Assembly (NCBI RefSeq): GCF_000208745.1
Contig: NC_030854.1
Span: 34,330,943-34,394,942 of the forward strand
From: Theobroma cacao
Taxonomy: Eukaryota; Streptophyta; Magnoliopsida; Malvales; Malvaceae
Direction: 5' to 3'
Length of the DNA stretch: 64,000 nucleotides
A model generated the notes under the pieces. That model saw nothing but the letters and a program-made list of their open reading frames with translations. It had not been told where the DNA came from and did no database searches. Shown piece after piece: positions 23,979 through 36,740 of the stretch. Each line of letters opens with the position of its first letter. Position 1 is the first letter of the stretch. A program made the position numbers and the translations under genes.

Positions 23979-24275
23979 ATGGCAGGAATCATGCACAAGA
24001 TCGGGGAGACCCTCCACATGGGAGACAACAAGAAAGAGGAAGAGAAGCACAAGGGAGAAGGTCAACATGGACATGGTGGAGAGTGCAAGGAAGGTCACCA
24101 TGGTGGTGAGCACAAGGAAGGCCAGCACAAGGAAGGGATGATGGATAAGATCAAGGACAAGATCCACGGCGGTAGCGCTGAGCATGGCCAGGACGGGGAG
24201 AAGAAGAAGAAAAAGAAGGAAAAGAAGAAGCACGAGGATGGCCATGAGAGCAGCAGTAGCAGTGACAGCGATTGA
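23979..24275 (+). CDS. HIRD11: Small KS-type dehydrin (HIRD11-like), 98 aa
   Basis: A short, wholly hydrophilic and probably disordered stress protein. As in Arabidopsis HIRD11 (At1g54410, also 98 aa), the start reads MAGIMHKIGETLH. A His/Gly/Lys/Glu-rich tract (about 28-50) should bind transition metals. One K-segment-like helix, KEGMMDKIKDKIHGG, spans 51-65. A Lys run (75-84) precedes a terminal Ser cluster (91-95) followed by DSD, a CK2-type phosphorylation target. KS dehydrins protect enzymes from freezing or dehydration and quench metals. The gene is one uninterrupted frame with a TATA box about 100 bp upstream. A minus-strand frame over the same DNA is a shadow. Confidence 0.92.
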   Translation: MAGIMHKIGETLHMGDNKKEEEKHKGEGQHGHGGECKEGHHGGEHKEGQHKEGMMDKIKDKIHGGSAEHGQDGEKKKKKKEKKKHEDGHESSSSSDSD

Positions 24276-25110
24276 TCAGTTCAACTATCGTCTCCCCGAT
24301 ATATACCTCTACTAGTCTATATTGGGTAATTTAACTCTCTCTGTGTTTGCTTTTTCATCTCATTGATCATCGTGTCCACGATTGGAATCGTCCGCAATTT
24401 AAGGAATAATTAATTGAACAATATATGCATGACCTTTCCATTTTCTAGATATAAAATTTCTTATATTTTTTCTTGTTGGTTTATCCTTGCAGGTGTATGG
24501 GATTGATGTGAAAGCTTGTCTTAATATGTCTTTGTCTTATATATTTTAGCTTCAGCTGGGAAAAAAAAAAAAGAGAGAGGGTGTTTGCTGTTTGGTATTA
24601 CATATGGTGTGGAATGTATTTAGGCAGGCTCTGAATGGAAATATGATATGAGAATAAGATGTTTCCTGTTTTATAATGCTATTCCCTCTTGTGCATGTTT
24701 TCTCTTTAATTTCTCGTCGGAGGAAGATATTATTTTTGCCCATTTTTAATCAAGACTTTAAATATCAAGGAAAATAGGGAACTATATCAAGAATATTTGG
24801 AAATATTTTCTCCATATGAAAGATATTTTTATAAAATTTAATATAAAAAATAAATTAATATTGAGAGGATTTATTGAATTGATTGTCGTTATTGAAAAAT
24901 TCAAGTCATGTACCTTTGTCTCCACTATTTTTTTAGTTATCATTGGGGATTAGTGTCCTCACAAAATGATAAGCAAAAGAATCCAATCATCAAGAAGAAT
25001 TGTACTCTAAGAACAAATCAAGTAGAGTATTACAGTATCAGCATGTGATTTTAGTCAAAAATCACTGTATTTAATTATTTGCTTTAAGTTGTCTCATTAT
25101 AAAGTACATG
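24276..25110. other. Dehydrin 3' flank
   Basis: Contains the presumed 3'UTR and AT-rich spacer. I see no further gene. Confidence 0.45.
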
Positions 25111-25111
25111 G

Positions 25112-25985
25112 TTGAAGATAAGCAAAGAACAAATTTGGAAATGGGACTCTGTTGATATAGCTAGGGAATGGACCTCTCCATGTTTAACAGGCCCAGTCTA
25201 TATCGCTGTATATAACTCAAGTGCAATATACTTCTACGGATGTATGGTGGAATCACATGATCAAAGGAAACTTCTGTCTGTAGCAAACTCAGTTACTCGC
25301 TGCCATGTCTGGAAAGGTAGATGTAAAGCTAGTTTTGAAACAAGATACCAGATGGGAGGAAAGACAGTGAATAGAATCACAAGGACTGTTAGCTGAATTT
25401 TGGGCTCAAAAATAATTGAACAGAATATAGCAAGATCAAATGAGAAGTGGGGAAAAATCAGATAAGGGTTGGGTAAAGGTGAATATTTGGTGATGGAGCT
25501 TTTAGCAGCTCCCAAACACAGCTGCAATCGGCATATATAAGTTGTGAGAAATAGGCAGGGCAGATGATAACAGGGACTTGGGAAGAAGGTTAAAGCATAT
25601 TCACGTCTGGAAGCTGAAGCTGAAGCAATCAAGGAGGGATCAGTTCGACTTGCTTCGAAAGAAAACTTTCAGAAAGCTATTATGGAGACAGATTCAGAAA
25701 TTATCTATAAAAGTTTGCAATCAAACAAACCTTACTTAGAATGGAGAATCCTGCCTATGGTAACAGACATTAAAATCCTTCCTTAAAAAGTTTGAAGGCC
25801 TGCCTACACCACCAGAGTAATTGAGTTTGTATCGGGGTCTATAGAGGGAAGGCAGTATCCTCTGTATGTTCCTAATGTAATTCAGATATAAGTATAGGGA
25901 AGGCAGTATCCTCAGCATGTTCCAAATGTAATTCAGATATAAGGTCTGTAAGATCTATCAATAAGAATATCTTCTACTGACAAAT
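25112..25985 (+). pseudogene. Degenerate LINE (non-LTR retrotransposon) fragment with RNase H-like remnant
   Basis: From about 25465 the translation, with frameshifts and stops, shows WVKVNI, then DGAFSSS, then LEAEAEAIKEGSVRLASKEN followed by ETDSEIIYKSLQ. This is the order of conserved blocks in the RNase H-like (RVT_3) domain at the end of plant LINE-1 polyproteins. The 94-codon open frame at 25112-25396 just upstream has no recognisable function and may belong to the same element. A region near 25983 (aaataaataaataaa) could be the 3' tail. It is clearly inactive. Confidence 0.7.
25845..25942 (+). repeat. Two-copy 51-bp tandem duplication
   Basis: The unit agggaaggcagtatcctc... ends attcagatata; copies start at 25845 and 25896 and differ at a few positions. 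It lies at the 3' end of the LINE relic. Confidence 0.85.
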
Positions 25986-25999
25986 AAATAAATAAACCA

Positions 26000-28900
26000 T
26001 GTGAGACCATCACACATTAAAATTAAAACTATTATTTGTTCCATCTCGTTTGCATCTCCCCTATCAGATCAGCTATGTAAATTCCTTTGCTATGAAGGAA
26101 TTGGTCATACTCTAGCTAACTGAGACCCCTACGTGTGAAAAACCGAGGCACAAATCCTACTAAGAAAGCAAATTACTTGACCCATTCTAGTGACCAAGCA
26201 TTTTACTATTTAAATTGTCGCTATAGTTGGCCAAGTAAATGAATGTGCCATTCCCTAATCCCCACATATTTCTTTGGTAAGTACACACCACAAGTGTACT
26301 TTGTGCAACAATTTTATATGCATATGCATAATACAAATAGAGAAGCTTCCTTGATCGATTTTGGAGCAATGCCATTTGTTTGCCTTGAAAAATTCACAAA
26401 CATAATTAAAAATAATGTGAAACAATGGAATTAAAGCTTTCCTTTTCTGCACATAAAGTAATATATTAGGCCATGAATTGCACTTCCATGCAAGATTTTC
26501 CTAAATTAGAAATTTTCTAATCTTTGAACTAAAAAAGAATAGTAATACGATGCACAGTGATGCATGCAAAAATAAGAAAGTTGGAGAACGGCTTTATTTA
26601 ATATTTACAAATGCTTTGACTCATTTCCATTCTTGCAAGCAATTTATGTTCAGTAACACATAAAAATAAGAACATAGGATTGATGATATATATATATATA
26701 TATATATATTAGTTTTATGCATGACACCTGGTTTTCTTGCAGAAATCCAGAGTTCATTTTCCAAAGGCCAACAAGGTTAACATTCTAGAATGGCTAAGTA
26801 AAAAATTCTTACTAGCTAGAAGCCTCCTCGTTTCCATTTCAATATATATATACAATCTTTATTCTTTTATGACATATTTATAAAAAACTTATATTAAATT
26901 CATACTAATTCAACCATAAAAGTTTAACTCAAATTATAAAGACACAATTAGATTCGAATAAAATTCTTAAATTTTAGCGTTATAATATTTTTTTTTTTTG
27001 TAAAACCAAATCATTTTATTTTCATATATATATATGGTTGGACATCACACCACGTGCATATCCTTAAAAATTTTTACTTAAAACCAAATTATTGTAAATG
27101 CATTTAATATATAGATATATAGTAATTTTCGAACTTTTTTCATAAAAAGGACAATTATATGAAAATGGTATATGATGAGAATAATATTAGTTTGTTGTAT
27201 ATAGTTGTTGTATACTAAAACTTCATCTGGCATTCATGAATATTAAACAGTAAAGATACTTTACAATATATATATATATAGTAATATGATTAATTAATGT
27301 CCATTTAACATTTTGCAAAACATATCTATCAATAAACATGAACTTCTCATATAATTTTTATTAATTATTTAAAAATAAATTATAGAGAGAAGAAGGAGAC
27401 TAGGAGAGTGAACATCTCAAATCGTTGCATCTGTTCGTGTCTGCCTATGGCTCTGACTTGGCTTGGCAAAACAAAGGAAAATCCTTTTGGTGGTATTTAA
27501 AGAGCAAAAGATTGTAAGCATCGAATACAACGAAACTATAGATTAAGGATACTTTATTGTAATTTACAATATTTGTAGTATTATTATTAACATTTCAAAG
27601 TTATTTCTTATGAAAAACTTTGTTAGCTTTGAGACCCTTTTTTGTCCTCATCAAACCTTGTTCATAATTCCCACCCAAAGATTCCCATTTCATTCTTTTT
27701 ACCCAAAAAGAAAAAAAAAATTGTTTGGGATATCCTTTATTTACTAATTATTTTTATAATTAGTGAATGTTGCATAGACAAAGCCACATATATATAATTA
27801 ATAAGTGGCAAGTATTGTGAGGCCAATTAAATTATTAACAATATATAGATTGTACCACCAAATCTCATTTTTCATTGATTACATTGCATATACAAAGGCT
27901 TCCATTCTTCTTTATCTCTCTTTTCTTCTTCTTAATTAGTCTCTCTGTTCTTGATAATATTCTAATGTACCAAAATAACATACAAATATATTTGTCGATA
28001 TATAAATGAGAGAAATGCTATTCATTTCATTCAAATTTTTTTTATTCAATCTGACTCTATTACATATAACAGTGATTACTAAGAAGCTTAATTAGGCATT
28101 AGTAGATATGCATATTATGTCCTTAATGTCTTGTTATTCTCCATGATTGGGTATCATTTTCTCCACATGAAATTAACCAGTTTGGCAGTAAGTTGAATAT
28201 TTCTTATACAAAAGACACACAATAAGTTAAAAGCATTGTTAATTAGGCAAAATCTGATTGCTTCGTTCTCAATACAAATACATTTGACTGTTACTCTCGG
28301 CAGATGCTATTACTCCTCCCTTGTCCTTTTTCCAGATAGCATCATATGTGGTTTAACAGCAGCAGCCAATAGTCATTTTCTAGCAATTAAGACAGATGAG
28401 AGGATATTTTGTTGTTAACAGGTTTCAGAGTGAAAATCTCAAAGACTTCTCAATTGGATAAAAGGCATTTATACATAGATTCAAAAGTGGATGTTCTCTT
28501 TCTCACACTGATTCATGAGAGCTAATGAAGCCAATCTATATGTATGCCACGTTACATAGTCAAAGAATTGGTCATAAACATTTGATACATCCAATGCTTT
28601 GAGGAAATCTCCAAAGCCAATCATTTTATAGTGACCCTCAGGGAATAAAATCCACAATCCAAAAGTTGGCTTAAGATGGAAAGTAGGATTAAATGGGTTA
28701 GATTATACATGCTGCAGCCTGACCATAAACTCTCTCACCAATGCAATCTCAAAGAGAGACACACCACTGATAAACTGATCATTTCATATTTGAAGTCCCT
28801 CGTTAAGACTTGACATCATCACCTGACACAAAAATGACCTTAACATTGAATTATATACAAGTACAACATTTGGCTTAATCATTCTAGAATACCCCATAGT

Positions 28901-29170
28901 CTTTTGGATAACCAAAAACTTAAAAATAAATTCCTAGAATTAATTTTAGGATATTTCTGATTACACTTTTCAGTAAGGAGCACTCAACAATCCACTAAAG
29001 CCATTATGTAAGACAATAATCCTCCAAGGGAGAAGTGTCACAATTGGTTTTTGTTTAAGCCAAAAAGGAAGAGTGAAAAAAGGTGAAAGTGCAGTGCCTT
29101 TTATTAAAGAAGTAAAAGTGAAGTTATATTCCACTTATTGTTGTGGAAATTTGGAAGATTTCTTTAACAA
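26000..29170. other. Intergenic DNA upstream of VAPYRIN
   Basis: AT-rich spacer with TA microsatellites (for example near 26687-26710 and 27270). GCATATAC at 27886-27893 fits the PHR1-binding P1BS consensus GNATATNC but lies about 1.8 kb from the gene. I see no supported gene. Confidence 0.45.
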
Positions 29171-29177
29171 CAATTGC

Positions 29178-29664
29178 CTTGTTCTCTCTTAATTAGAATA
29201 TATTACATTCTTTGTACTTTGGTACTCTAGCAGCCACCCTATAACGATTCCCTCTTTGTAATCTAATTAATAATGATGCTTAGGAACAAACTTTATGCAA
29301 ACAATGCTAAACAATGCCAGTTTGCCTCATGTACATAATAAAATATAGCAAAGTGAAAGTGACTTGCAGAAACAACTCTGAAACATAACTTCCTCTTACT
29401 TTAACTTATACGACTGTGTCTTAGGAGTTGTACAGCCAGGACGCCGAATAGAACAAGTCTTCATTGTTTTTAACACCACCACTTGGCAATGTCTCCTTAG
29501 AGCCGGCTATTTTCTCCTTCCTTTTAAGTACTACAACACAACCTGCTTCTTCACTTCCTTTTATCTTCATCAAATTATGCTTAATTGGGGTTTGATCTTC
29601 CCTCAAAACCCACCAAGGAAAAACTGACATCCTGGTTTGCAGTATAGAAAGATTGAACAAGAAA
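29178..29664. promoter_or_regulatory. CTTGTTC motifs upstream of VAPYRIN (MYCS/CTTC-like)
   Basis: CTTGTTCT occurs at 29178-29185 on the plus strand. The reverse complement of CTTGTTC occurs at 29451-29457. The reverse complement of TTTCTTGTTC occurs at 29655-29664. The last matches 10 of 11 bases of the MYCS element (TTTCTTGTTCT) described in mycorrhiza-induced phosphate transporter promoters. It is only about 30 bp before the ATG, so it may be in the 5'UTR. Function is inferred from motif identity alone. Confidence 0.4.
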
Positions 29665-29692
29665 GTTAACCTACGTGTTTGCAAGAAAAGAT

Positions 29693-31309
29693 ATGGATAG
29701 ACTTATTAGTTTGGAGCCATCAAACCTTGTTGCTGTCAGGATTGAGCCAGGGCAGAAATGTTATGGAGAGCTTACTCTACGCAATGTTATGTACACCATG
29801 CCGGTTGCCTTTAGGCTCCAGCCGTTGAACAAGGGTAGGTACACTGTCAAGCCTCAATCAGGAATCATAGCACCACTCGGGACACAAACTGTGGAGATTG
29901 TGTATCATCTCCCTCCAGGTTCATTACTTCCGGACTCTTTTCCTCTCAGTGATGATTCTTTCCTTCTGCATAGCGTGGTGGTTCCTGGTGCAGCAATCAA
30001 AGACTCGACATCAAGTTTCGATGCAGTTCCTAACGACTGGTTCACAACAAAGAAGAAGCAAGTTTTTATTGACAGTGGCATCAAGATCATGTTTGTTGGT
30101 TCACCTGTTTTGGTTCAACTTGTGATGGATGGTTCTATGGATGAAATCAGAGACGTATTAGAGCGTAGTGACCCAGCATGGAATCCAGCTGATTCAGTTG
30201 ATTCACATGGACAAACCTTGCTCCATCTTGCCATAGCTCAAAGCAGACCTGATATTGTCCAATTACTGCTTGAATTTGAGCCTGATGTAGAGTTTCAAAG
30301 CCAGTCAGGCTCTACACCACTTGAGGCTGCTGCAGGGTGTGGTGAAGAATTGATTGTTGAGCTTCTATTGGCGCATAAGGCTAGTTCAGAGCGATCAAAG
30401 TCCTCTAGTTGGGGTCCAATTCACCTAGCAGCAATTGGTGGTCATCTAGAGGTTCTGAGACTTCTTCTGCTCAAAGGTGCTGATGTTGATGCCCTCACAA
30501 AGGATGGCAACACTTCCTTACACCTCGCAGTTGAGGAAAGAAGAAAAGATTGCACGCGTCTACTATTAGCTAATGGCGCCACACTTGATGTTCGCAATAC
30601 TAGAGATGGTGAGACGCCGTTACATATCGCTGCAGGATTAGGTGATGAGCAAATGGTGAAACTGTTACTTCAAAAGGGAGCAAACAAAGAAATACGCAAC
30701 AAGGCAGGAAAAACTGTTTATGATGTTGCTGCTGAGTATGGTCACATACGCCTTTTTGATGCACTCAAGCTTGGCGACAGCTTGTGTTTAGCTGCCCGAA
30801 AAGGTGAAGTGAGAAAAATCCAGAGGCTGATTGAAAATGGTGCAGTGATTAACGGAAGAGACCAACATGGATGGACAGCCTTACATAGGGCCTCATTCAA
30901 GGGAAGGATTGATGCTGTAAAGATGCTGATTGACAAGGGAATTGATGTTGATTCAAAAGATGATGACGGATACACAGCTTTGCATTGTGCTGTGGAATCA
31001 GGCCATACAGATGTGGTAGAATTGTTGGTGAAGAAGGGAGCAGATGTGGAAGCAAGGACTAATAAAGGTGTTACAGCCCTGCAAATTGCTGATTCATTAC
31101 ACTATGCAGGTATTAGCAGGATACTGATTCATGGTGGTGCAACAAAAGATGGTATGCCACAAGTCGCTGCAATGCCGGTTTCAATTCCATTTGGAAATGG
31201 AAAAATGGGGAAAGAGAACGAAACAAAGGCAGTAATGAAGAGGAAACCCTCGAGGGCAAGAGCCTTGCGTGGTAGCTTTGACAGGTCGCTACCATTGGCA
31301 GTGGTTTAG
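29693..31309 (+). CDS. VPY: VAPYRIN: MSP (VAP-like) domain plus ankyrin repeats, 538 aa
   Basis: Intronless frame encoding the plant protein required for intracellular accommodation of arbuscular mycorrhizal fungi (and rhizobia in legumes), where it acts on small membrane compartments and exocyst-linked trafficking. Residues about 1-135 form an MSP/VAP domain ([25 protein letters not shown]). [20 protein letters not shown] linker follows. From about 170 there are ten ankyrin units, interrupted after the sixth by a less regular unit ([17 protein letters not shown]). The block order and the MSP-ankyrin architecture are specific to VAPYRIN, and the length fits Medicago VPY and petunia PAM1. The frame is open upstream to a GTG at 29675, but the first ATG (29693, MDRLIS) matches the family start. 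The gene looks intact. Confidence 0.95.
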   Translation: MDRLISLEPSNLVAVRIEPGQKCYGELTLRNVMYTMPVAFRLQPLNKGRYTVKPQSGIIAPLGTQTVEIVYHLPPGSLLPDSFPLSDDSFLLHSVVVPGAAIKDSTSSFDAVPNDWFTTKKKQVFIDSGIKIMFVGSPVLVQLVMDGSMDEIRDVLERSDPAWNPADSVDSHGQTLLHLAIAQSRPDIVQLLLEFEPDVEFQSQSGSTPLEAAAGCGEELIVELLLAHKASSERSKSSSWGPIHLAAIGGHLEVLRLLLLKGADVDALTKDGNTSLHLAVEERRKDCTRLLLANGATLDVRNTRDGETPLHIAAGLGDEQMVKLLLQKGANKEIRNKAGKTVYDVAAEYGHIRLFDALKLGDSLCLAARKGEVRKIQRLIENGAVINGRDQHGWTALHRASFKGRIDAVKMLIDKGIDVDSKDDDGYTALHCAVESGHTDVVELLVKKGADVEARTNKGVTALQIADSLHYAGISRILIHGGATKDGMPQVAAMPVSIPFGNGKMGKENETKAVMKRKPSRARALRGSFDRSLPLAVV

Positions 31310-34300
31310 GTAGCTTGGTGGATACATTCATGAGTTTTTTGGCTTCCTCACAGAGAGCTTAAAATCGATTCTTTTGATACTGAGGTACATAAATTTGTCG
31401 AAGAAGTTTCAGACTCATTCACATATGTTCATTCCATAGCCTGAATCTATACATAAAATACATTATCCTTGTAAGTTTGCAAAGGGAAAATCAAGACAAT
31501 TTGCTTGTAGAATGATGTGTAGTGGCCTTGAAAGATGAATTACCTCAATGGGGGCAAAGGTGTGCCTAAAAATTCCTGGTGTAAGCTCAGGCAATAAAAT
31601 TGTATTTTTGGAACCCTTAGTGAAAGATGTATCATCTTTATATAATTTTTCATATTTTTGTTTTCAAAATCGAAAAGAAAGTATTCCTAAACAAAAATTA
31701 GTATGCAACTTTTTACGAAAACAATCACCTGAAATAACTAATAATAAATTATATTTAAAAATTTTTATATATAATAACCGTTTATTCATTGTTATTATCA
31801 AACATGTCATCGATGAAGACATGTCAATTTTCTGTAAGTCATAGATTACATCATCGACAAAAAGATCTTGTTTTCCTTCTTAACAAGGTTACTTGAGCAA
31901 GCATCATCCACGACTTTCTATTTGATGACATTTGTGTATAAACCAAAGTCCCCACTCAATAGGGAGACATGATTTCTTCTTTAACAAACTGTCCAACTTA
32001 GGTGTGATTGGGAAACATTTTATTGTTAATATAAAGTACTTTCTCTTGATTATGATCACTAAAAACAAAAAGGGTAATGACAAACTAAAGACCTTTAACC
32101 ATAGTCCCAAACACAGTAGGAGATTTTTTCTTTTTTTGGACAAACAGTAGGGGATTTTTTTAATATAAAGAAAGTAAAAATAATGGGTAGGTATTGACAA
32201 GCACCTTAATATCCCTACAAGTTTTCGGCTGTCATTATTCAGTGGTCCTTTACATTGTGGTAGACTGGTATGAACCTATAATTTTGTTCAAAGATAGAGA
32301 CAAGCTTTTTCTTTTATGGATTTTTTTTTGTATATATTAATGGAGTTATAATATGAGTTAATATTTCCATTTGCTTTAATATTTGAAATGAAAATCAAAC
32401 TTATATTTTAATCCATCAATCGAATCAACAAAAAAATATACACAACAAATATAATATATCGATTACAATTTTTATAATTTTCAAATTAAACTTAACTGTT
32501 TAATGAAAAATATAAGTAGAAAGTTTGATTCTCCCTCCTCGACCTTATTTCACCAAATATGAGTAAGAAAAAAAAAATTTCCTCTTTTGATAGGAAAGAA
32601 AATTTTATTCGGTCAACTAATAAAATTTATAGAAGTCATAAGAGAAGAAGGAAACATGCTTTAGCTCAATTAGTTTTTATAAATGATGAGAAACAACTGG
32701 GATTATAAAATTTACCGTTTTCCATTGAAATTGGATATTTAATTGCATTCAACTTTTGTGTTAGTGGAGAGGAGGCATCTATGATGATTTTTTTTTTACT
32801 TGTATAGTTGACTAAATTAGTAGTTAAGAATCTAATTGTTAATGATTAATCTAAAAAATAATGACCGCATGCCAAAGTGAAGAAACAGAAATAATGATAC
32901 GGGAATTAAATAATATCAATTTTATTAATTAATACTAATTACGCGTAATCATATTTATTTTGTAAAGAAAATATAATCTAATTGACTTTTCTTAATCCCC
33001 CCACTAACATGTCTTGATCATATGCCTAGAGCCTAGCCATTGACATTGCACCACTCTAATTTTTATATATATATTTGATACGACAGGCTGCCCTCTCAAG
33101 TATATATTTAACATTTGTCGTTAAATTGGGCTTAGGGTTCATTATATATACTCACAATTCTAATTTATATATATATTCACCCAATTTTTTTTATATACTT
33201 AGGATAATAAGTGACCAGAAATATAAATCATTATAAAATAAAGCTAATGCATGTCGATTGGGCTTTGTTCAAGAAAGTGAAAAAGGCATTCGATGATAAT
33301 TACTAACCCAAGGTTCTTGTTGGGCCATACGAAGGCCTGGTTTTGAATGGAAAGCCCAGGCCCAGAAGAAATATCAGCAACTAGTACTGACTCATCTTCT
33401 GCAAAAAAAAAAAACTACATTTCGTAGTATTAAATAATTTATAAATTAACATTACAAAGTTCAATGAATTGTGTTTCAATATGTATATAAATTATTATTT
33501 AAAAAATAAAAAAAGTCATTCATATATAATAAATTTTAATAATCGTGCATGCATTACAATTCTACTTTCAGTTTTCTCTTCATTATTTTTGTGCATACCT
33601 TTGTAAGGTCACTGTCTAAAATATATATATAGAAAGTGAGAGGTCAAACAAATAGTACGAGTACAACCATATGTACTCCCAATTGTGGTTAAATTCTGAG
33701 GCAAGTAGCCAAATCAATATTACAAAAAGATTGGTTTTCTTTCCCTTTGCTTTTGGGTAAACGTGAATCATGTTTTAACATTTTTCTTCCAACCATGACA
33801 TTGGACGACGACCGCTTATCATATATAAGATGACAAACTATAGCTTAGTCGAGCCGTTGTTATCCTTAATTAAGAGGAATAAATGTTTAATGTACTGACC
33901 CCTTCTACTCTTTGGAGTTTGGACTTTGTTATGTCTTATAAGCCAACAAAACTCGCTCAAGGGTCACTTGATGTGAACACTACTTTCATAATAAGACCAT
34001 TAATTCGAAAGAAAAGAAAAAACAATCAAAGAGGGAAAACTCGGAATACAACTTATAAATCATAATGATATTTTTACATAGTTAGGACTTGAAATTAATA
34101 ACACCATCTGAAATTATATGTTTTCAGTATTAATAACAGAAATTAATACTAACATCAAAAGATATCATAGATAAATAATTCATAACATTAAGTATAAATT
34201 AAGATAATTTAATTAATTTTTTTATTTTTAAACGTTTTCTTGACAACACAATTTAATTAAAGTTTAACTTTTATAATCTTATATTATTGTGTTACAATAA

Positions 34301-36420
34301 TCTGTTATGATAAATTTGACTATAATATGATAACAAATTCTCTCACTGTGTGATAAGGAAATTTTAATTAAAAGTTATTAACAAACAAAAGTAATAATGA
34401 AGTCGAGGGATTTTGGTGTTAGAAATGGATAGGAAAACGTAACGATCAGGGGTTGGTGGTGAAAGACGCCTCGGGATGGTTCGCCTGCCACGCAAAATGC
34501 CTTCAATCAATACTGGGTTGGTAGTTTTAGGTGAGTCTTTTCTTTTTTTGGTTCTTTTTTCTTATGGAAAACCAATAAAAATAAAATAAAATATTGGTCT
34601 AAACCAACTTGCCAGTTACCTAGGAATTTCAATCCAAACCAGTCTCCTTTGTAGGTCACCCAGGAGGAAAACAAGTTCCTTTGGGTAACTCAGTAGCCAG
34701 TTTCTAATTGGTTATCCACAACCATAACTAGTCTCTATTTAATGAGTAAATGTGGGTCAACTAATAAAGTTCTTTGTGTGGTTTTCTTTCTTTGATTGTT
34801 ACAAGAATTTATGGTCAAACCTGCCTTCTAACAATGATGTGGCTTTTCATTTTCCCAATTAATTACATATAATGTTAAATAGTATCCGAATATTTGATTT
34901 ATTAATTAATGTAAAATTTTTTGCTTAAAGAATAAGATTTAAATCTCTTTTCTCTCGATTATAAAAAAAATTCAGTATTAGGTGATTTCAATTTTTGTGT
35001 TAGAGTGCTAATGCACATTTGTTCATTATTGTGGACTTGATTTTAGATAATATTAATAAGGAGTCGTCAATATTAGAAGTCAAAAGATTTTATTATCTAA
35101 ACAAACAAACAAAGTGATTAAATCAATACCTAATCCACGATGATGTAACCTTGCAACTTTAATAAAATTTTAAAAAAAATTAAACAATTGTCTAAATAGC
35201 CGTTTAAGTTATTGTTTGAGGCCAATCTTGCATTATTTTATTTTATTTTTACCTAAAATAAGTACATGACCTTAAAAGCGGAAGGAATAGGGGTTAATAA
35301 GGATCTTGTCTCTCTAAAGTTTTAAAATATTTATAATATTATTTTTTATAATTTTTTATAATTTTACCTTTAAAATAATTTTTTTGTTTGATTGGATGTC
35401 TCACAAAAATTAATCAATAATTAATTTTAATAGATTTAAGGATTAAAGTAACACCCATTGTAGTAAAATTATTCTCCAAGTCCCACCTCCCCAATACCCC
35501 ATAACATTTTAGTAAACTTGCCATCAGTATTTCCTATATAAAAAACTTTTACTCAGTAAGTTGTTAAGAATGAGACTCGTAATAAAATGTCAGTTAATTT
35601 TTTTAAAAATTTGTTAATCATTATTATTAAAAAAGAAATCATTCGAGACTTTGATATTAATTCAATTATTGATACCTTATAGTTTATGAATGACCATCGA
35701 ACTCAATTAAAGATATCAATTTTAGCATGCAATAGTTGTTAAAAAATTATTTTTATTTTATACTTAACACATAATTATAGTTATTTATATATTTTTCACT
35801 TGAATATTTTCTGTCTAAATTATTTTATGTTTTTGTCAAGCATTAAACTTATCGTATGACTATGTTATAAACATTGTTTTCGTCTCTAAACGTAAAATCT
35901 CGATTCCGCCGCTGTATGACCCTCTAAGGTATGCAAGTGGATCCTAACTAACTTATAAAACTATATGTTAACTCCATCTAGTTATCTTACTTTGTAATGG
36001 CACTGTGGCACCTTGATTTAAACCCCCAACAAAATTTTTCAGCACTGGTTTTGGACAATGAGAGGCATTCATTCCCCAAGTCAGACATAAACATGACAAG
36101 TTTTTGTGAGTTGTGGATGAGAAAAAGGCTTTCAAAGTTGAGAAGGGAGAAGAGCAGACGACAAACGGGGAAGCATCTATCACTCATTTGTCATCTAACG
36201 TCCATCTACTTATTGTTAGCAGAAAAGGAAAAAGTTTATATAGTAAAAAAAAAAGAAATTTGTGCTATTTAAATTTCATACATACGCATACACTGGTTAT
36301 ACATGCAAAACACCCACATTTAATTTATAAACAGTAAATAATTTCCCATTAAAAAAGATATATAATATAATTCATATCATTTGTGCATATGCACTAAAAA
36401 ATTACTTAGTAAAATATTTG
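31310..36420. other. Gene-poor AT-rich spacer after VAPYRIN
   Basis: After the presumed VPY 3'UTR I see only AT-rich DNA with TA runs and short chance frames. None of the open frames here (for example 31548-31844, 35997-36272) resembles a known protein. Confidence 0.45.
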
Positions 36421-36454
36421 CCTATATATCTCATTTTCCTTCCTTAGGCAACTT

Positions 36455-36740
36455 GCAAAATGCTAGTTGCTCACCTTGAGCAGGCCGAGAGTGAGGAGAG
36501 ATTGCTCCACACGAGCCATGGAAGAGCGTGGGACTTTTGCTTTAGTAAATGTTCTTTTGCGGAGGTGCCAGTTCTACGGTGGGATCCGTGGTACCACCGA
36601 CTACAGCAGGAGCAAGTGCCGCACCATATCCAGCACACTTTCCCATTGAATCTGACCCATTTTTGGCTTGTCACTCTATTCGCGAGCTCTTCACCGACGC
36701 CCCACCCCCATAGTCCACTCCACGCACACGTGTAATAGTA
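36455..36740. other. Isolated GC-richer island, function unknown
   Basis: About 285 bp of clearly higher GC content inside AT-rich spacer, open in several frames on both strands (91 codons plus at 36460-36735, 91 codons minus at 36746-36471). On the minus strand an ATG at about 36520 is followed after 15 codons by AAG|GTGAGC, a good splice donor. No translated frame resembles a family I know. It could be a small gene, a noncoding transcript or a captured fragment. Confidence 0.25.

Noticed and set aside
23895..24245. 116-codon minus-strand open frame, Leu-rich, over the dehydrin gene
   Set aside because: Shadow of the Lys/Glu/His-rich dehydrin codons read in antisense.
27886..27893. P1BS (GNATATNC) site as a phosphate-starvation control element of VAPYRIN
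   Set aside because: It is about 1.8 kb upstream, single, and such a short degenerate motif is expected by chance in AT-rich DNA.
29675..29692. VAPYRIN start at 29675
   Set aside because: That codon is GTG. The ATG at 29693 (MDRLIS) agrees with the family N-terminus.
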